Below are positions 63,301-64,000 of a DNA stretch of 64,000 nt, in pieces (the stretch's first letter is position 1; each line of letters begins with the position of its first letter). The notes below the pieces were generated by a model, which searched no databases, was not told the DNA's origin, and saw only the letters and a list, made by a program, of their open reading frames with translations. The translations under genes and the position numbers were made by a program. Location: NCBI GenBank assembly GCA_947683625.1, contig CANTUR010000047.1:1984001-2048000 (forward strand). Reading direction: 5' to 3'. Source of the stretch: Mallotus nudiflorus (taxonomy: Eukaryota; Streptophyta; Magnoliopsida; Malpighiales; Euphorbiaceae).

Positions 63301-64000
63301 TCGAGGAAGTTGAAGAAGCATGAGCAGAACTATCCTACACATGATCTTGAGATGGCTGCAGTGATATTTGCTTTGAAGATTTGGAGACATTATTTGTACG
63401 GGGTGACTTGTGAGATATTTACTGATCACAAGAGCCTTAAGTACATTTTTCAGCAGAGAGATCTGAATTTGAGGCAGAGAAGATGGTTGGAATTGTTGAA
63501 GGATTATGATTGCGAGATTCTTTACCATCCGGGTAAAGCTAATGTGGTAGCAGATGCCTTGAGTAGGAAGTCCTCAGGTAGTCTTGCTCACATTGGTGTT
63601 GAGAGGAGACCATTGATCCAAGAGTTGCATCTGATGGTGGATCAAGGTCTGATGGTGAAGATTAGTAGATCGGGTGGACTGTTAGCTCAGTTTAAAGTAC
63701 GATCTGTACTGAGGGATAGGATTAAAGTAGCTCAGAGCCGAGATCCTATTCTGGAAGAGCTTGCAGAGAATGTCAGAGCAGGGAAGTTCACTGATTTCAC
63801 ACTCAATGATGATGGTGTGTTATGGATCAGTGGTAGATTGTGTGTTCCAGATGTGGATAATTTAAGAGAAGAGATCCTAAAGGAAGCACATTCTACAGCC
63901 TACAGCGTTCATCCGGGTGTTACTAAGATGTACCATAGTATCAGAGATTTATACTGGTGGGACGGATTGAAGAAGGATGTCGCTAATTATGTTGCTAAGT
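60397..64000 (+). pseudogene. Element B gag-pol, one TAG at the Gag-protease junction, 3' end outside window
   Basis: Gag is a clean 370-codon ORF ending in TAG at 61507-61509. The same frame then stays open for 830 codons to the window edge, through protease (LFDPGAT), RT (FIDD), RNase H and the start of the integrase. Apart from the TAG I found no stop or frameshift by codon-by-codon reading. The first Gag zinc finger has lost its last Cys (GPS for GPC), and RT has NALAAF where C has NAPAAF. Either a nearly intact, recently broken copy, or a Gag and Pol arrangement split by a leaky stop. The call as pseudogene is provisional. Confidence 0.9.

Overview
This is plant nuclear DNA, most likely from an angiosperm with a repeat-rich, AT-rich genome. 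About 94% of the window (everything except roughly 47475-51454) belongs to one family of Ty3/gypsy LTR retrotransposons. The polyprotein (Gag with two zinc fingers, aspartic protease, RT, RNase H, DD35E integrase, GPF module, C-terminal chromodomain-like tail) and an initiator tRNA-Met primer site point to the Tekay/Del clade of chromoviruses. The LTRs are unusually long, about 3.1-3.9 kb. I cannot name the species.

Layout. 1-7701: 3' part of a decayed + strand element (A) with its 3' LTR. 8000-19169: a complete, very young - strand element (C) with an uninterrupted 1583-codon gag-pol ORF, near-identical LTRs and a CACTA target duplication. 20302-39969: a - strand tandem element (E) with three LTRs and two internal regions inside one ATTAA target duplication. 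A, C and E all sit inside one older LTR (D; pieces 7702-7999, 19170-20301, 39970-41395). D is inserted in LTR F (41396-44247), and F in LTR G (44248-47474). 47475-51454: a non-TE island with one cellular gene, an intact two-exon family-1 UDP-glycosyltransferase (UGT85-like, - strand). 51455-64000: a second nest. LTR H is interrupted by LTR J, which is interrupted by solo LTR I (GTAGT target duplication) and by element B (+ strand), whose 5' LTR, gag and most of pol reach the window end.

The main unexplained signal lies inside the LTRs. Read in the element's direction, they look like a spliced leader. A GC-richer first exon ends in a GTGAGT donor. An AT-rich intron ends in TTTCTTTGCAG. A 254-bp structured exon 2 ends in GTGAGTT. 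A second AT-rich intron ends in TTTTTCAG. A further CAG acceptor lies 1-2 nt before the gag ATG. The intron 2 donor and the intron 1 acceptor are present in every copy that covers them. The same interval carries conserved hairpins, including a tandem pair with nearly the same 31-nt loop but different stems. These are predictions from sequence; no transcript data were available.
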